A stretch of DNA of 64,000 bases from Actinotignum schaalii_C (GTDB lineage Bacteria; Actinomycetota; Actinomycetes; Actinomycetales; Actinomycetaceae). Under the pieces are notes generated by a model that saw only the letters and a program-made list of their open reading frames with translations, ran no database searches and was not told the origin of the DNA. Made by a program: the position numbers and the translations under genes. This document shows, in pieces, positions 42,695 through 51,795 of the stretch (positions are counted from its first letter, which is position 1; each line of letters starts with the position of its first letter). Location of the stretch: the NCBI RefSeq assembly GCF_034119425.1, contig NZ_JAWUEL010000003.1, positions 39,297-103,296 of the forward strand, given 5' to 3'.

Positions 42695-43162
42695 ATGACT
42701 GATACGGGATTGGTTTTCTCGGTTCGTTCTTATCCGGTACTGCTTGAGCGCGATGTGGTTCTTGATCCGGATTTGTCATATGAGGCTTTGAGTGTGTGGG
42801 TGGCGATGCTGGCCATGCCTAAAAACGCTGAGCGGACAGTTAGTGCTCTTAATGGGCGTGGGTTTGGGCGTGATCGCGTTACCCGTGCTTTGAGTGAGCT
42901 TGAACGCTACGGGTTGGTGTATCGCTGGGAGCGGCGCGTGCCCGAGGGCCACGGGTTGCTCACTCAGGTGTTTGAGCGCCCAGCCTCGCCTTTGACTGCG
43001 TTTCGGTGTTTGCCGGTGAAAATCCGTCCGTTTGTCAAGACGTGTTTGTCGGTTCCGGGTGTTGATGTTGGTGAGTTGCGGGCTAGCCTGGCTGCCACAC
43101 ACGCACCCGGCACCATTACGCCGGCCACTGCCGGTAGTGGTGTGGGGGTGCGTCATGGGTGA
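42695..43162 (+). CDS. Winged-helix DNA-binding protein of the ICE
   Basis: A 155-residue protein with a helix-turn-helix region of the kind used in replication/regulation proteins: LSYEALSVWVAMLAMPKNAERTV then GFGRDRVTRALSELERYGLVYRWER (about 45-82). The RBS is AAGGAGGTGG. Its stop overlaps the next gene by 8 bp. It and the next two HTH genes look like diverged members of one family. Confidence 0.6.
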   Translation: MTDTGLVFSVRSYPVLLERDVVLDPDLSYEALSVWVAMLAMPKNAERTVSALNGRGFGRDRVTRALSELERYGLVYRWERRVPEGHGLLTQVFERPASPLTAFRCLPVKIRPFVKTCLSVPGVDVGELRASLAATHAPGTITPATAGSGVGVRHG

Positions 43163-44738
43163 ATACTTTGCGGTGCGGCGGGGCGCTACGGCGCTACCGA
43201 ACTCCATGATCTTCAACCGCGCGCTCACGTATGACGCTTTAGCGTTGGCGACCGTGTCGCTCTCGTTACCGCCGAATGCGCCTGTTGGGTACCGCGATCT
43301 CATGGGCCGGGATATGGGCGAACACAGGGCACGGAAAGCCCTCGCGCTTCTGGAAGCGGAGCATTATCGGTTCCGTTTCCGCACCAGAGCGTCGGGTCAG
43401 ATCCGCGAACTCGTCGTCATGTTCGACACCCCAGTAAGCGTGGGTGAGGCATTGTGTGAAATCCAGGGGCGGATGGATAGCGGGGCGATCACGGCCCGCC
43501 AGGTGGTTGGGTGTCCGAGTCATCCAGGCGAATTCATTGCCGACATTCCGGCCGGTGCTGGCATGGAAGATGAGGGGCGCCTTGATGAGGCACCTGCGCC
43601 TTCCACGGTGTCTATGCCGGCAGTGTCTTCCGTCCCCATGGAAGGCGCGGGCGAGGCTATTCCGGTCGCCACAGCGGGTGTTGATCTTGTGGATAACCCC
43701 GGAACGGCCACCACCCGGTCTGTGGATAACCGCGAAACACCCGACTCGAACTGTCGGACAGTTTCAAATTCCGGGAGTGACCCAGGTAACGAAAATGAGG
43801 GCGATTTTCACCGTGCCTGGAAAACCTCGGCACGGTGGGAACCGCGAGATTCCGCGGCAGTTGAAACCGGCAGCGAGTTATCCACAGGGGTTCACCGTGC
43901 GGGGATTACCGGAGCACGGTGGACCGGGCCGCGGTCAGCCGCGGCGCATATATCTAAAGATATATCCAATAATTCCTCACTACGTTCGGAATTAACCAAC
44001 CAACCAAGCCCGCCGGCAGTTTTTGTGTCTTTTGTGTCGCAAGGGTCTGGCATGGTTGGAGTGGTGGATTCCAAGCCAGAGCATCCCGAGCAGGATGCGG
44101 GTGGGGGTGTCCCTGGCGGGACTACCCCACACCCGCCGCCGGCCGCGGTAACTCCGGCTTGCCGTGAGCCGGTGCCGGTCACTGAGGGCCAAACTCAGCG
44201 TGAGCCAGCGCCGGGAGGTTCGGGGCGGCCAGATGCCGGGCAGGCAAGCGCGCCGTCTGGTAGCGGGCAACCGTCGAGCACTGCGCAGCCGCAAGGCTCG
44301 CGGCAGGACCAGCGTTCACGGCAAGCCTGGGCAGCCGGTTTGATCGGTGAATGCGTGCCCCGGGACCTGGTGCGTTTCTTGGCACCCGCACGGTTTGTGG
44401 CGGTTGCCCGGGATTTGCAGGTAGCGCTCAATGCGGGGTGGCAGCGCGCGGAAATTCGTGCCCAGCTCGCCGGCAACGCTTTGGGGGATGCCCACAATCC
44501 TGGCGGGGTTGTCGCGCATCGCATCCGCGATATCGCGCTAGCTAGCCCGCCGCGGCCACCGCGCTCGCGCACTGCCGTGGTGGTGGATACTCGGCCGGAT
44601 CCAGCCGAGGTGCGTGCGATGCCTGAGGGACTACGTGCGAGGGTTTCTCGCCCGCCGGCAGCCGTGGTGCGGCCGGCCTCTACGGGGCCGCCGGGCGATG
44701 CTGGTCCCGTGCGGTGTAGGGGTTCTGGAGAGCCATAA
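43155..44738 (+). CDS. Large DNA-binding-type ICE protein with disordered middle
   Basis: A 527-residue protein. Residues 1-100 repeat the winged-helix theme of the previous gene (MIFNRALTYDALALATVSLSLPPNAPVGYRDLMGRDMGEHRARKALALLEAEHY by position about 17-70). Residues about 150-400 are low-complexity Pro/Ser/Gly/Gln-rich. The C-terminus (about 400-500) has a compact helical domain (AARFVAVARDLQVALNAGWQRAEI-like). It may be a replication initiator or regulator of the ICE; no Rep catalytic motif was seen. Confidence 0.55.
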   Translation: MGEYFAVRRGATALPNSMIFNRALTYDALALATVSLSLPPNAPVGYRDLMGRDMGEHRARKALALLEAEHYRFRFRTRASGQIRELVVMFDTPVSVGEALCEIQGRMDSGAITARQVVGCPSHPGEFIADIPAGAGMEDEGRLDEAPAPSTVSMPAVSSVPMEGAGEAIPVATAGVDLVDNPGTATTRSVDNRETPDSNCRTVSNSGSDPGNENEGDFHRAWKTSARWEPRDSAAVETGSELSTGVHRAGITGARWTGPRSAAAHISKDISNNSSLRSELTNQPSPPAVFVSFVSQGSGMVGVVDSKPEHPEQDAGGGVPGGTTPHPPPAAVTPACREPVPVTEGQTQREPAPGGSGRPDAGQASAPSGSGQPSSTAQPQGSRQDQRSRQAWAAGLIGECVPRDLVRFLAPARFVAVARDLQVALNAGWQRAEIRAQLAGNALGDAHNPGGVVAHRIRDIALASPPRPPRSRTAVVVDTRPDPAEVRAMPEGLRARVSRPPAAVVRPASTGPPGDAGPVRCRGSGEP

Positions 44739-44807
44739 GTGCGGGTTAGGCTGAGGAAAACAACCCGCAAGTTTTTGAAAGTTTTTAGCGAAAAGGGAGG
44801 GCGAGCC

Positions 44808-45821
44808 ATGAGCGAGCAAACAACGCTTGACGAAATGACGGCTGTTGCCAGCGACGCGGCCACTACCGAGCAGGGCAAGGCACGTGGTAGGCGTGTGTGG
44901 CTGTGGCCGACTGTCGCCGTGTCCGTGGCGGTCTTGGCCGGCGCGGGTGTTTACCTGGCAGGGCGCTCAAGTGGCACCGACGAGGCCCGGGCGACTTATT
45001 CGGAGGCTGTGACGCTCACCGAGCAAGCCCGCAGCGCGCTGCAGGCAGCTGTTGACGGCGTTGGTTTCACGGCGCAGGAGTGCGAGGCTGATGGTGGAGT
45101 GCCCGCGGACTGCCAGGCACTCTTCCAGGCTGTGGAAGCCGCGCGGGCCGGGCTTGCTGAGCCTTTCAAGCCGGCGAACGCTAAGGACTTGGATGCGGCT
45201 ACGGCGCGTTCCCAGGCCAAGGAATTACAGGCTGCATCTAAAGACCTTGATGCGCAAGCGACCCAGATCAAGGATGCAGCGGGGAAAGTCGAGAGCCAGT
45301 TCACGGCTGCCACGTCAGCGTACTTGAGTAGCGATGCGGCGAGTTTCGCGGCGTCCTGCGAGGCTGCCACGACCACCGCCCGCGGTGTCGAAAGTCTTGC
45401 CGGCGAGGCTGATGGGTTAGCTGCGGATTGCAAGAGCTTCGCAGCTTCCGAGAAGAGCGCGCGTTTGTCCGTCCTCAAGGAAAAGACAGCAGCTCTCCAA
45501 GCCCGTGTTGATGCTTTGAACAACAAGGCGGCGGCCGCACAAACTCCGGCGGCGGTTCCCGCGCCGGCGGTATCGTCCGGCGGTGGTTCGGAAGATGCGG
45601 GCGGGTATTCGGATTCGGGATATTCCGCAACGGAAAGCGGCTCGTCGTGGACGAGCGATGATTCGTATGACGCCCCTGCACCAGCGCCGGTCGCTCCTGC
45701 CCCGGACCCGGCTCCCGCAGATAACGGCGGCGGATGGGTAAACACCGGCGACATAATCGTCGACAACACTTCCGGCGAAGGCGTCTGCGGCGATGAGTTT
45801 GGGAATACATGGCCATGCTAA
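44808..45821 (+). CDS. Single-pass membrane protein with extracytoplasmic coiled coil
   Basis: A 337-residue protein with a ~30-residue cytosolic arm, one helix (WLWPTVAVSVAVLAGAGVYLAG, about 31-52), and an Ala-rich helical region to about 240. That region has four Cys in two pairs (CEADGGVPADC and CEAATTTARGVESLAGEADGLAADC). It ends in a Gly/Ser/Ala/Pro linker and a short C-terminus with two more Cys (VCGDEFGNTWPC). GGGAGG precedes ATG 44808. Position between regulators and the surface adhesin suggests a cell-surface or mating-pair role. Confidence 0.6.
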   Translation: MSEQTTLDEMTAVASDAATTEQGKARGRRVWLWPTVAVSVAVLAGAGVYLAGRSSGTDEARATYSEAVTLTEQARSALQAAVDGVGFTAQECEADGGVPADCQALFQAVEAARAGLAEPFKPANAKDLDAATARSQAKELQAASKDLDAQATQIKDAAGKVESQFTAATSAYLSSDAASFAASCEAATTTARGVESLAGEADGLAADCKSFAASEKSARLSVLKEKTAALQARVDALNNKAAAAQTPAAVPAPAVSSGGGSEDAGGYSDSGYSATESGSSWTSDDSYDAPAPAPVAPAPDPAPADNGGGWVNTGDIIVDNTSGEGVCGDEFGNTWPC

Positions 45822-45857
45822 CTTCCATGACCACCAAGGAACGCCCCTGAAACAGAT

Positions 45858-45889
45858 GGCTCGGTGCCTGCGGCAACAAGCACCGAGCC
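45858..45889 (+). terminator. Terminator after the coiled-coil membrane protein
   Basis: A 10-bp perfect stem GGCTCGGTGC/GCACCGAGCC with a 12-base loop, 37 bp after the stop. Confidence 0.75.
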
Positions 45890-45956
45890 GGTGAATCCCT
45901 CCAGTTTTTCGCAATGACCTTAAACATTTCGATATAGAAAGGACTCGTTACCTATT

Positions 45957-48900
45957 ATGGCAGCGAACACACATGCCCGGCCACGCGGCCGGACGCTCGC
46001 CGCACTCCTCGCGGCATTCACTCTCATATTTTCCAGCTTGCTTGGCGGTAACGCCATAGCAGCCTATGACGCGACGGTCGGCCGCGGTATCGACCTCGTC
46101 GGTATCAACGCGTCGGGTGCGTTGCGGCTTGGGCCGCATATCAACCAGACGCCTCAGATCGGCGGAGTTGGGATCGAGCCGGCACCGCAATGGTGCATTG
46201 ATGGCAAAAAGGCCGATCCAGGCCCGAACGACCTAACTTCCATCGCAACCTTGACGGATTCGGCACAGCACATTCCGGAGCTGGCTTTGACAACGCCGCA
46301 GGCCGCCTGGCTCCTGCATAAGTACCAGTCCAATACGGGCGATGATACGAATCTCGCGGCGCTCAGCCTGTTGATGCATGCGAATTTTGAGAACAGCGCG
46401 GCGGTTGCGGCCGAGATCGCGCAAGCGACCCAAACCCAACAGCCCGACACCTGGGCACGCGCCTTGCAATATGTGGGCGAGGCCCGCAACAGCGCCGTCG
46501 TCGGCTATGAAACCGGCCGCGTAGAGGGCGAGAGCCAGAAAACCGGTGTTATTAACGGCCTCGGGCAGGTTAATTCCGCAGGTGCTTATGTTCCGAATCT
46601 TCCATTCACAGTGACTTTGAACGGCCCGGCCATTTTTGATGCAACCGGAACTAACACCTGGAATGGCAATACTGCGAGCGAACCAATCACACTCAACTGG
46701 ACCGCCACAGGAAACGGAACTGTGTCTTTTAAGACCGTGTACTTGGCAGAAAGTCGCAATACGTTGACGAAGTATGGGTCCGACGGAAGCATTCAGGACA
46801 TGATTACCACCGGTAACCGTCCGGCGAGTGACCCCTCTGAGGTGACTGTTCCGGGGCCGTCGTGGCGTGTGATTTTTGATTTTCAGCCCACCGGCACCAG
46901 CCAAGCGGCTAGCCAGGAGATCAACACGGATGGCACCATCTCGGACACTCTTACAACGAGCGTCGATAAAAGCTATGGGGATGGGCAGTGGACGCAGGTA
47001 AACGGAAAGCCGGTTCCGGTTGTTTATACCGCGACCGCTTATTGGGCTGGCCGTGAAAAGCCCGCAACCAGCACCACCATCCCGGCGGGCGCGGAAGTTC
47101 TCGGCAGCGTGGATGTGACCGCGACGGGCGAGGGCCAGAAGCTGGAAGCGAAGCTCACCACCCCGAAGCGTGGTTACGTGAGCTGGGTGTGGTCGGTTGA
47201 TAAAGCCAAGCAAGGCGAAAACGCCCAGTATGTCCATCAGAACTGGGCCGATTCGTACGGCCTTGATAATGAGACGACGTCGGAGAATTTCGATTTCAGG
47301 CCGCTCGGCGTCTCGAACGTGGATACCGCGAAAGTAATCGACAAGGGCGCAGTGCTTTCCGATACTTTTACTGCGTCTGCTGATCCAGCCTATCGTGATG
47401 GTGAATGGACGCGCATCGTTGCTCCTGGCACATCATTTGACGAGGGTACGTACGTGCCGGTGACTTACCGGGCGAGCGCCTATTACGTTTCCCCGGCCGA
47501 GCTGCCCGCCACTGTCGACAATGTCCCGGCCAGCGCGGAACTGCTCGAGTCCGTGACTGTCGTGGCCAATGGGCCGGGCCAGATCAAAGCCACGCTCTCC
47601 AAGCCGACCGCTAAGGCTGGGTTTGTCAGCTGGGTTTGGGAAGTCAAGGCTGAAGACCAGGCACCGGATGCGGCGAAGTGGATTAAGGCTGGGTGGGCCG
47701 ACCAGTTCGGCCTGCCGGACGAGACCACGTCGGTGCGTTACCCGGCACAGATCGACTCGACACTCTCGATTCGCGATACCAAATCAGGCACGTATCTCGT
47801 AGATGATGTTTTCGTGACGGGCTTGCCGAAGAATCACCCTGACTTCCAAGGCGGGATGGGATTCAAAGCCGACACCCAGGTGATCGAGCATGAGATGTTG
47901 TTCTTCCCCCACGGCCTTGAGGTTACCGAGGCCAACCGCGCTAAGGCTGAAAAGATCGGCGAGACCGTGAGTATCCCGGCGAAGAACGGCTTCTACCCGT
48001 CTATCGGTGAAACTAGCTGGCTGGTGAAGCAAGACGCGAGCGGTAAGAATCTGCCCGGAACTTATGTTTTCGTCAGCAAGTTTGCTGGGGATGATCGCGT
48101 CCAGCCCCTCGCCACGAGCGTTGAAGATAAGACGGAGCAGTTCACTATCACGCCTACCCCGTCAATTCACACGACCCTCACCTATGAAGGTACGCACGTG
48201 GCACCGAACACCGACAAAGTGGAGCTTGTCGATACCGTTTCTTATCAGAACCTGACGCCTGGCAAGGAATACCTGCTTGAGGGCACTCTGATGGAGAAGG
48301 CGACTGGCGAAGCGCTGGTGGACGCGAACGGCAACAAGGTGACGTCGCAGGCTGTGTTTACCCCGGAGACTCCGAACGGCACCGCGAGCGTCGTGTTCGT
48401 GGTGGACGGGCCGCTGTTTGCGGGTAAGCAGACGGTGGCTTTCGAGAAACTGACGCAGGACGGCCGTGAAATCGCCGTACATACGGATATTAACGACGAG
48501 AACCAAACGGTGACCTTCTCGAAGCTGGCAACCACCGCTACCGATAAGACGGACGGCGACAAAGTGATCACGCCGACTCCGAACGCGGTGATTACCGATA
48601 AGGTCTGTGACATCGCTGGCACGTTGGTGCCGGGCACGGAATATGAAGTAACGACGGCATTGATGCTGGATAACGGCGAGCCGCTCCTGGACAAGGACGG
48701 CAGGCCGGTGACAGTGACTTCGAAGTTTGTTCCGGCAGCGAAGAACGACTGCGCCTCGATTGACATTAGTTTCGATGCCAGCAAGCTCGCCGGCAAGAAA
48801 GTTGTCGTTTTCGAGACCGTGTCCCAAGACGGGCGCACTGTTTCGGTTCACCACGATCTCAAGGACTCCGAGCAGACCGTGTCGGTGGAGATTCCAGGCG

Positions 48901-49025
48901 ATGGGGATAATGACCGGTCGAAGCGGCGGTTGACCCGCACCGGGGCAAGCGTCCTCGGCGGCAGTGTCCTCGCGCTTGGGTTTATTGGCGTTGGCGCGGC
49001 TGCGCTGCGTCGTCGTAACAACTAA
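45957..49025 (+). CDS. VaFE-repeat surface adhesin with thioester-like domain and LTRTG anchor
   Basis: A 1022-residue secreted wall protein. A signal peptide (about 1-36) is followed by a domain with QWCIDG and TTPQAAWLL, the Cys and Gln spacing expected of a TQXA thioester adhesin head. Two long internal repeats follow (about 320-430 and 455-575, each with a SDT..T.S.D..Y.DG.W opening and ending in FVSWVW/YVSWVW). Then come two VaFE isopeptide-type domains (TVAFEKLTQDGREIAVHTDINDENQTV; VVVFETVSQDGRTVSVHHDLKDSEQTV). It ends LTRTG, a membrane helix and RRRNN, a non-canonical sortase signal. Confidence 0.85.
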   Translation: MAANTHARPRGRTLAALLAAFTLIFSSLLGGNAIAAYDATVGRGIDLVGINASGALRLGPHINQTPQIGGVGIEPAPQWCIDGKKADPGPNDLTSIATLTDSAQHIPELALTTPQAAWLLHKYQSNTGDDTNLAALSLLMHANFENSAAVAAEIAQATQTQQPDTWARALQYVGEARNSAVVGYETGRVEGESQKTGVINGLGQVNSAGAYVPNLPFTVTLNGPAIFDATGTNTWNGNTASEPITLNWTATGNGTVSFKTVYLAESRNTLTKYGSDGSIQDMITTGNRPASDPSEVTVPGPSWRVIFDFQPTGTSQAASQEINTDGTISDTLTTSVDKSYGDGQWTQVNGKPVPVVYTATAYWAGREKPATSTTIPAGAEVLGSVDVTATGEGQKLEAKLTTPKRGYVSWVWSVDKAKQGENAQYVHQNWADSYGLDNETTSENFDFRPLGVSNVDTAKVIDKGAVLSDTFTASADPAYRDGEWTRIVAPGTSFDEGTYVPVTYRASAYYVSPAELPATVDNVPASAELLESVTVVANGPGQIKATLSKPTAKAGFVSWVWEVKAEDQAPDAAKWIKAGWADQFGLPDETTSVRYPAQIDSTLSIRDTKSGTYLVDDVFVTGLPKNHPDFQGGMGFKADTQVIEHEMLFFPHGLEVTEANRAKAEKIGETVSIPAKNGFYPSIGETSWLVKQDASGKNLPGTYVFVSKFAGDDRVQPLATSVEDKTEQFTITPTPSIHTTLTYEGTHVAPNTDKVELVDTVSYQNLTPGKEYLLEGTLMEKATGEALVDANGNKVTSQAVFTPETPNGTASVVFVVDGPLFAGKQTVAFEKLTQDGREIAVHTDINDENQTVTFSKLATTATDKTDGDKVITPTPNAVITDKVCDIAGTLVPGTEYEVTTALMLDNGEPLLDKDGRPVTVTSKFVPAAKNDCASIDISFDASKLAGKKVVVFETVSQDGRTVSVHHDLKDSEQTVSVEIPGDGDNDRSKRRLTRTGASVLGGSVLALGFIGVGAAALRRRNN

Positions 49026-49061
49026 CCAAACCATCCACCTACACAAGTAGGTAGGTGAATG

Positions 49062-49098
49062 GGTGTGCCCGCACTCTAGTTGTGGGTGCGGGCACACC
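49062..49098 (+). terminator. Terminator after the adhesin gene
   Basis: A 13-bp perfect stem GGTGTGCCCGCAC/GTGCGGGCACACC with an 11-base loop. A smaller hairpin CCTAC/GTAGG lies just before it. Confidence 0.8.
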
Positions 49099-49206
49099 AC
49101 ACCTCCCCCACTCTTGGCGGGGTGACCCAATCCTTCCTATTCCTTTCTTTATCTTTTTCTTCCTTCCTTTTTATGACCCCTATGTATTCGTGTGAGGAGG
49201 TGCGTT

Positions 49207-50478
49207 ATGGGTGAGCGGCTTGGCGTGTGGGCACTTGAGCAAGGCGGACGCATCAGCGCAAACTCCCTCGCCCTCCTCGGCGTCGTCGCGTTGTTTGCTG
49301 ATCCGGCCGGGGTATGTATCCTGACGCCTACGGATTTGCAGGCACGCGCGGGCCTGAGCGAATCAGACTTTCGGGCAGCGCTCGGGGATTTGATGGGAGC
49401 GGGCCTGATTGCAGCGCAAGAATCCACCACCGGCACCGCTCTGAGCGTTCTTGCTCCCCGCCAGTATTTAGACGACGCCACCACCGCGGCATCCACCGTC
49501 GGTGAGTTAGAGCGCGGCTTGCGGATTATTTCGACAACACTCACCACCGCCACCGGTACTGACATGGCTGGCACTGCTGGCACTGCTGGCACTGCTGGCA
49601 CTGCTGGCACTGCTGGCACTGCTGGCACTGCTGGCACTGCTGGCACTGACCACGCGATTACCACGCCCGCCAATATCGGGTTGGTTGATCCGCTCACGAA
49701 CGACGGACTGGCCACGATTCTCGCGTATTTGGAGGAGTGTGGGTGGGGTGACAAGGTGGTTGTTGACCGGCTCTTGATAGCTATTGAGGTGCGTACCCGT
49801 TCCCGCTTGGCTTTCCTGCTCAAGCACAACTCACGCCTTGGTTCCAAGGAAGTGCTTGCTGACCTTTGTACTCGGGTGTGGGAGATTATCCGCACCCAGA
49901 CCCGCGATGTTATCGGGGCGGAGTTCGGGTGGGCGTATGTGTTGCGTGCAGCGGCCCGCCAGTATGCAAAAACTACTCACGCAAATATTCGCGAGCACTT
50001 GATCGGTGACGATACCCGTTTCGATGCTGAAGATGGCGGTGCGGCCGGGGATTATGAGCACGGCACCAGCCGGGTGCTGCTTGATGATGTTATTTCGTGG
50101 AATGCGGGAGCGCAGTTCCTTATCGGTGAGCTTGTCGCTCGCGGGGTTGATCAGGGTCTTGCTTGGCATGCGATGCGGCGGGTGCTTGAAATTTGTGCCC
50201 GGGGGGGGTTCCAATCCCGTTTCCTGAAGGCGCGCGATGATCGTGAACTAGCAAGGCTCGGACTGTCCCCGCAAGTGATAGGTGCGTGGATGGGCCTGGT
50301 TAGTGGCTCGCGCAGGGAGGGTGAGGAAGGCTCGTTTTTGCTGGCTTTCGCGCGCGGGCGGCGCACGTTTACTCGAAATGAAGAAGCCCGGCTCAAGCGC
50401 ATTGTTACTGGTACCACCCGTCACGATTCCTCGGGTGTGTCTGGTGTGGACGTGCCGCGTGTGGGGGTGGGCGCGTGA
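49207..50478 (+). CDS. Winged-helix ICE protein with a tandem Ala-Gly-Thr repeat
   Basis: A 423-residue protein. The N-terminal ~90 residues (GRISANSLALLGVVALFADPAGVCILTPTDLQARAGLSESDFRAALGDLMGAGLI by position) resemble the helix-turn-helix modules of the 42.7- and 43.2-kb genes. About nine Ala-Gly-Thr units form a linker. A helical C-terminal domain follows (FGWAYVLRAAARQYAKTTH; GGFQSRFLKARDDRELARLGLSP). ATG 49207 has GAGGAGG at good spacing. Role unknown; perhaps replication or control of transfer. Confidence 0.6.
   Translation: MGERLGVWALEQGGRISANSLALLGVVALFADPAGVCILTPTDLQARAGLSESDFRAALGDLMGAGLIAAQESTTGTALSVLAPRQYLDDATTAASTVGELERGLRIISTTLTTATGTDMAGTAGTAGTAGTAGTAGTAGTAGTAGTDHAITTPANIGLVDPLTNDGLATILAYLEECGWGDKVVVDRLLIAIEVRTRSRLAFLLKHNSRLGSKEVLADLCTRVWEIIRTQTRDVIGAEFGWAYVLRAAARQYAKTTHANIREHLIGDDTRFDAEDGGAAGDYEHGTSRVLLDDVISWNAGAQFLIGELVARGVDQGLAWHAMRRVLEICARGGFQSRFLKARDDRELARLGLSPQVIGAWMGLVSGSRREGEEGSFLLAFARGRRTFTRNEEARLKRIVTGTTRHDSSGVSGVDVPRVGVGA
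49567..49647 (+). repeat. In-frame 9-bp tandem repeat (GCTGGCACT x 9)
   Basis: Nine identical 9-bp units encode consecutive Ala-Gly-Thr. Copy changes keep the frame, so only the linker length would vary. Confidence 0.9.
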
Positions 50479-50717
50479 ACAAGGGTCCATTCACTTATAG
50501 ACATGGTGGTGACTATTTGGCTTTCCCACACAGCGCCGTTTATCTCTCTGGCTGCGGCTTCGGCTGTTTCCCGGTCGGTGTACCAGGCCGATTGTTGGAC
50601 GAACGGCGGGATACGGTCCGCGGTGACGGCGTAGACGGTTTCGATGCTGGTTTCCACGTCACGTGGCCAGGCCAGCTTGGCGGCGGACTGGACCGGGATG
50701 GTTGCGTTTTCGTTCAT
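50421..50717 (-). CDS. Small ICE protein of unknown function
   Basis: A 98-residue acidic protein with mixed alpha/beta pattern (ETVYAVTADRIPPFVQQSAWYTDRETAEAAAREIN). It runs leftward and overlaps the 3' end of the preceding rightward gene by 58 bp. AAGGAG lies upstream of the ATG. The upstream short frame MCVLGALVK... ends exactly at this ATG (ATGA), which hints at a translated leader. No family is recognised. Confidence 0.5.
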   Translation of the reverse strand: MNENATIPVQSAAKLAWPRDVETSIETVYAVTADRIPPFVQQSAWYTDRETAEAAAREINGAVWESQIVTTMSISEWTLVHAPTPTRGTSTPDTPEES

Positions 50718-50758
50718 GGTGTTACTCCTTGTCTAGGTGTACGGCTCGGTTTTTGTGG

Positions 50759-50794
50759 CCTCACTTTTACTAGTGCACCTAACACACACATTTT
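50759..50794 (-). repeat. 36-bp dispersed repeat, copy 2
   Basis: Partner of 42476-42511, with about 29 of 36 positions the same. It lies 42 bp upstream of the 50.4-kb leftward gene. Confidence 0.6.
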
Positions 50795-50856
50795 TGAGGC
50801 GCGTGTATCCCAGCCAGGCGTTACCGGCAGTTCCTCTTCTATGGGGGTGGGTTTGC

Positions 50857-51444
50857 GTGCGTAAACACAAAACACAACCAGCTCGGGCCGGGCAGTCCCT
50901 GCCCTGGGGTCAGCTTCCTGACCTGCCAGGCGAAGGCACTTTCCTGCCGTGCGTATGGACCGACCCGATCCCGGCGGTGTTTGCGGTGGGCGCGAGTGGG
51001 GGTGTGGGCACAACCACGCTCGCTTCGCTATGCGGGCTAGTGGACTTTGGGCGTGCGTGGCCGGTATCGGCCCCGCAAGCGGCGCGGTGTGTGGTGGTTG
51101 CCCGTACCACCGCTACGAGCATGGCGGCGGCGCGTGAGTGCGCGGGCGCGGTGTTCGGTGGGCGCGTTGCCGGCGTTGAATGCTTGGGGTTGGTGCTTGT
51201 TGCCGATCAGCCCGGGCGCTTGCCGCGCGAGCTGGCGCGGGCGCGGGCACTCACCGAGAGCGTTTTTCCGCGGGCGTGGGTGGTGCCTTACAGCCAGGCT
51301 ATTCGGCTTGGGAAAGATGACCCTCAGCTCGCCGCACACAAGACCGTCCAAGAACTGCGCGGCCTAGCGAATGTGGGCGAAGAAGAACCAGAAGTTTTTA
51401 TTGATGACATTCCCGCTGTCGGTGGGGTGTCCCTAGATATCTAA
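50857..51444 (+). CDS. ParA/MinD-like P-loop protein of the conjugation module (DUF6668-like)
   Basis: A 195-residue protein. A Walker-A-like loop GASGGVGTTTLASLCG (about 46-61, with Thr in place of Lys-Ser order) is followed by strands typical of a deviant Walker ATPase fold (CVVVARTTATSMAAA; GLVLVADQPGR). The usual GK(S/T) lysine is absent, so ATP hydrolysis is doubtful. It resembles the DUF6668 proteins that accompany actinobacterial ICE secretion genes. GTG 50857 is chosen after a GGGGGTGGG stretch. Confidence 0.6.
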   Translation: MRKHKTQPARAGQSLPWGQLPDLPGEGTFLPCVWTDPIPAVFAVGASGGVGTTTLASLCGLVDFGRAWPVSAPQAARCVVVARTTATSMAAARECAGAVFGGRVAGVECLGLVLVADQPGRLPRELARARALTESVFPRAWVVPYSQAIRLGKDDPQLAAHKTVQELRGLANVGEEEPEVFIDDIPAVGGVSLDI

Positions 51445-51455
51445 AGGAGAAAACA

Positions 51456-51752
51456 ATGCTGACACAACTATCAGCTCTGGAAAACTACTTCCACGCGGCG
51501 CTTTTGCCGCTTATTGATATTACCCCCACCCAACCTCCGGGAACCGAAAAAATCACCCAGATTTTGGGGTACGTCGCCTGGGGTGCGGGTGTTTTGTGCT
51601 TGATCGGAATTCTCTTTGTTGCCGGCAAGCTCGCCATCAACGCAAGGCATGGGGAAGGTATTGAGGAAGCCAAGGGCTTGCTCTGGATTTTGCTGGCTTT
51701 GATCCTAATTGGGTCGGCCGGGGCGTTGGTGGGTGCTTTCATCACCCTATAA
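51456..51752 (+). CDS. VirB2/TrbC-like small membrane protein (putative conjugative pilin)
   Basis: A 98-residue protein with two membrane helices (about 38-58 and 72-95) joined by a short polar loop (NARHGEGIEEAKG), the layout of TrbC/VirB2 subunits. It stands 11 bp after the P-loop gene with AAAGGAG upstream, at the head of the secretion genes. The assignment rests on topology and position. Confidence 0.65.
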   Translation: MLTQLSALENYFHAALLPLIDITPTQPPGTEKITQILGYVAWGAGVLCLIGILFVAGKLAINARHGEGIEEAKGLLWILLALILIGSAGALVGAFITL

Positions 51753-51795
51753 GCACCCACGAAGCCGAGATAAGGAAAAAATGGAGGGGACAGGC

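Noticed and set aside
41265..42698. Open frame of 477 codons on the + strand of the ICE
   Set aside because: It spans two leftward genes, a terminator hairpin and a noncoding block. Codon pattern and start context favour the leftward genes.
48162..49130. Open frame of 322 codons opposite the adhesin
   Set aside because: Antisense of the VaFE domains and the terminator, with no RBS or motif.
49567..49647. Tandem repeat considered as a CRISPR-like array
   Set aside because: The units are contiguous 9-mers without spacers, inside a coding frame. No cas genes or palindromic repeats were found in the window.
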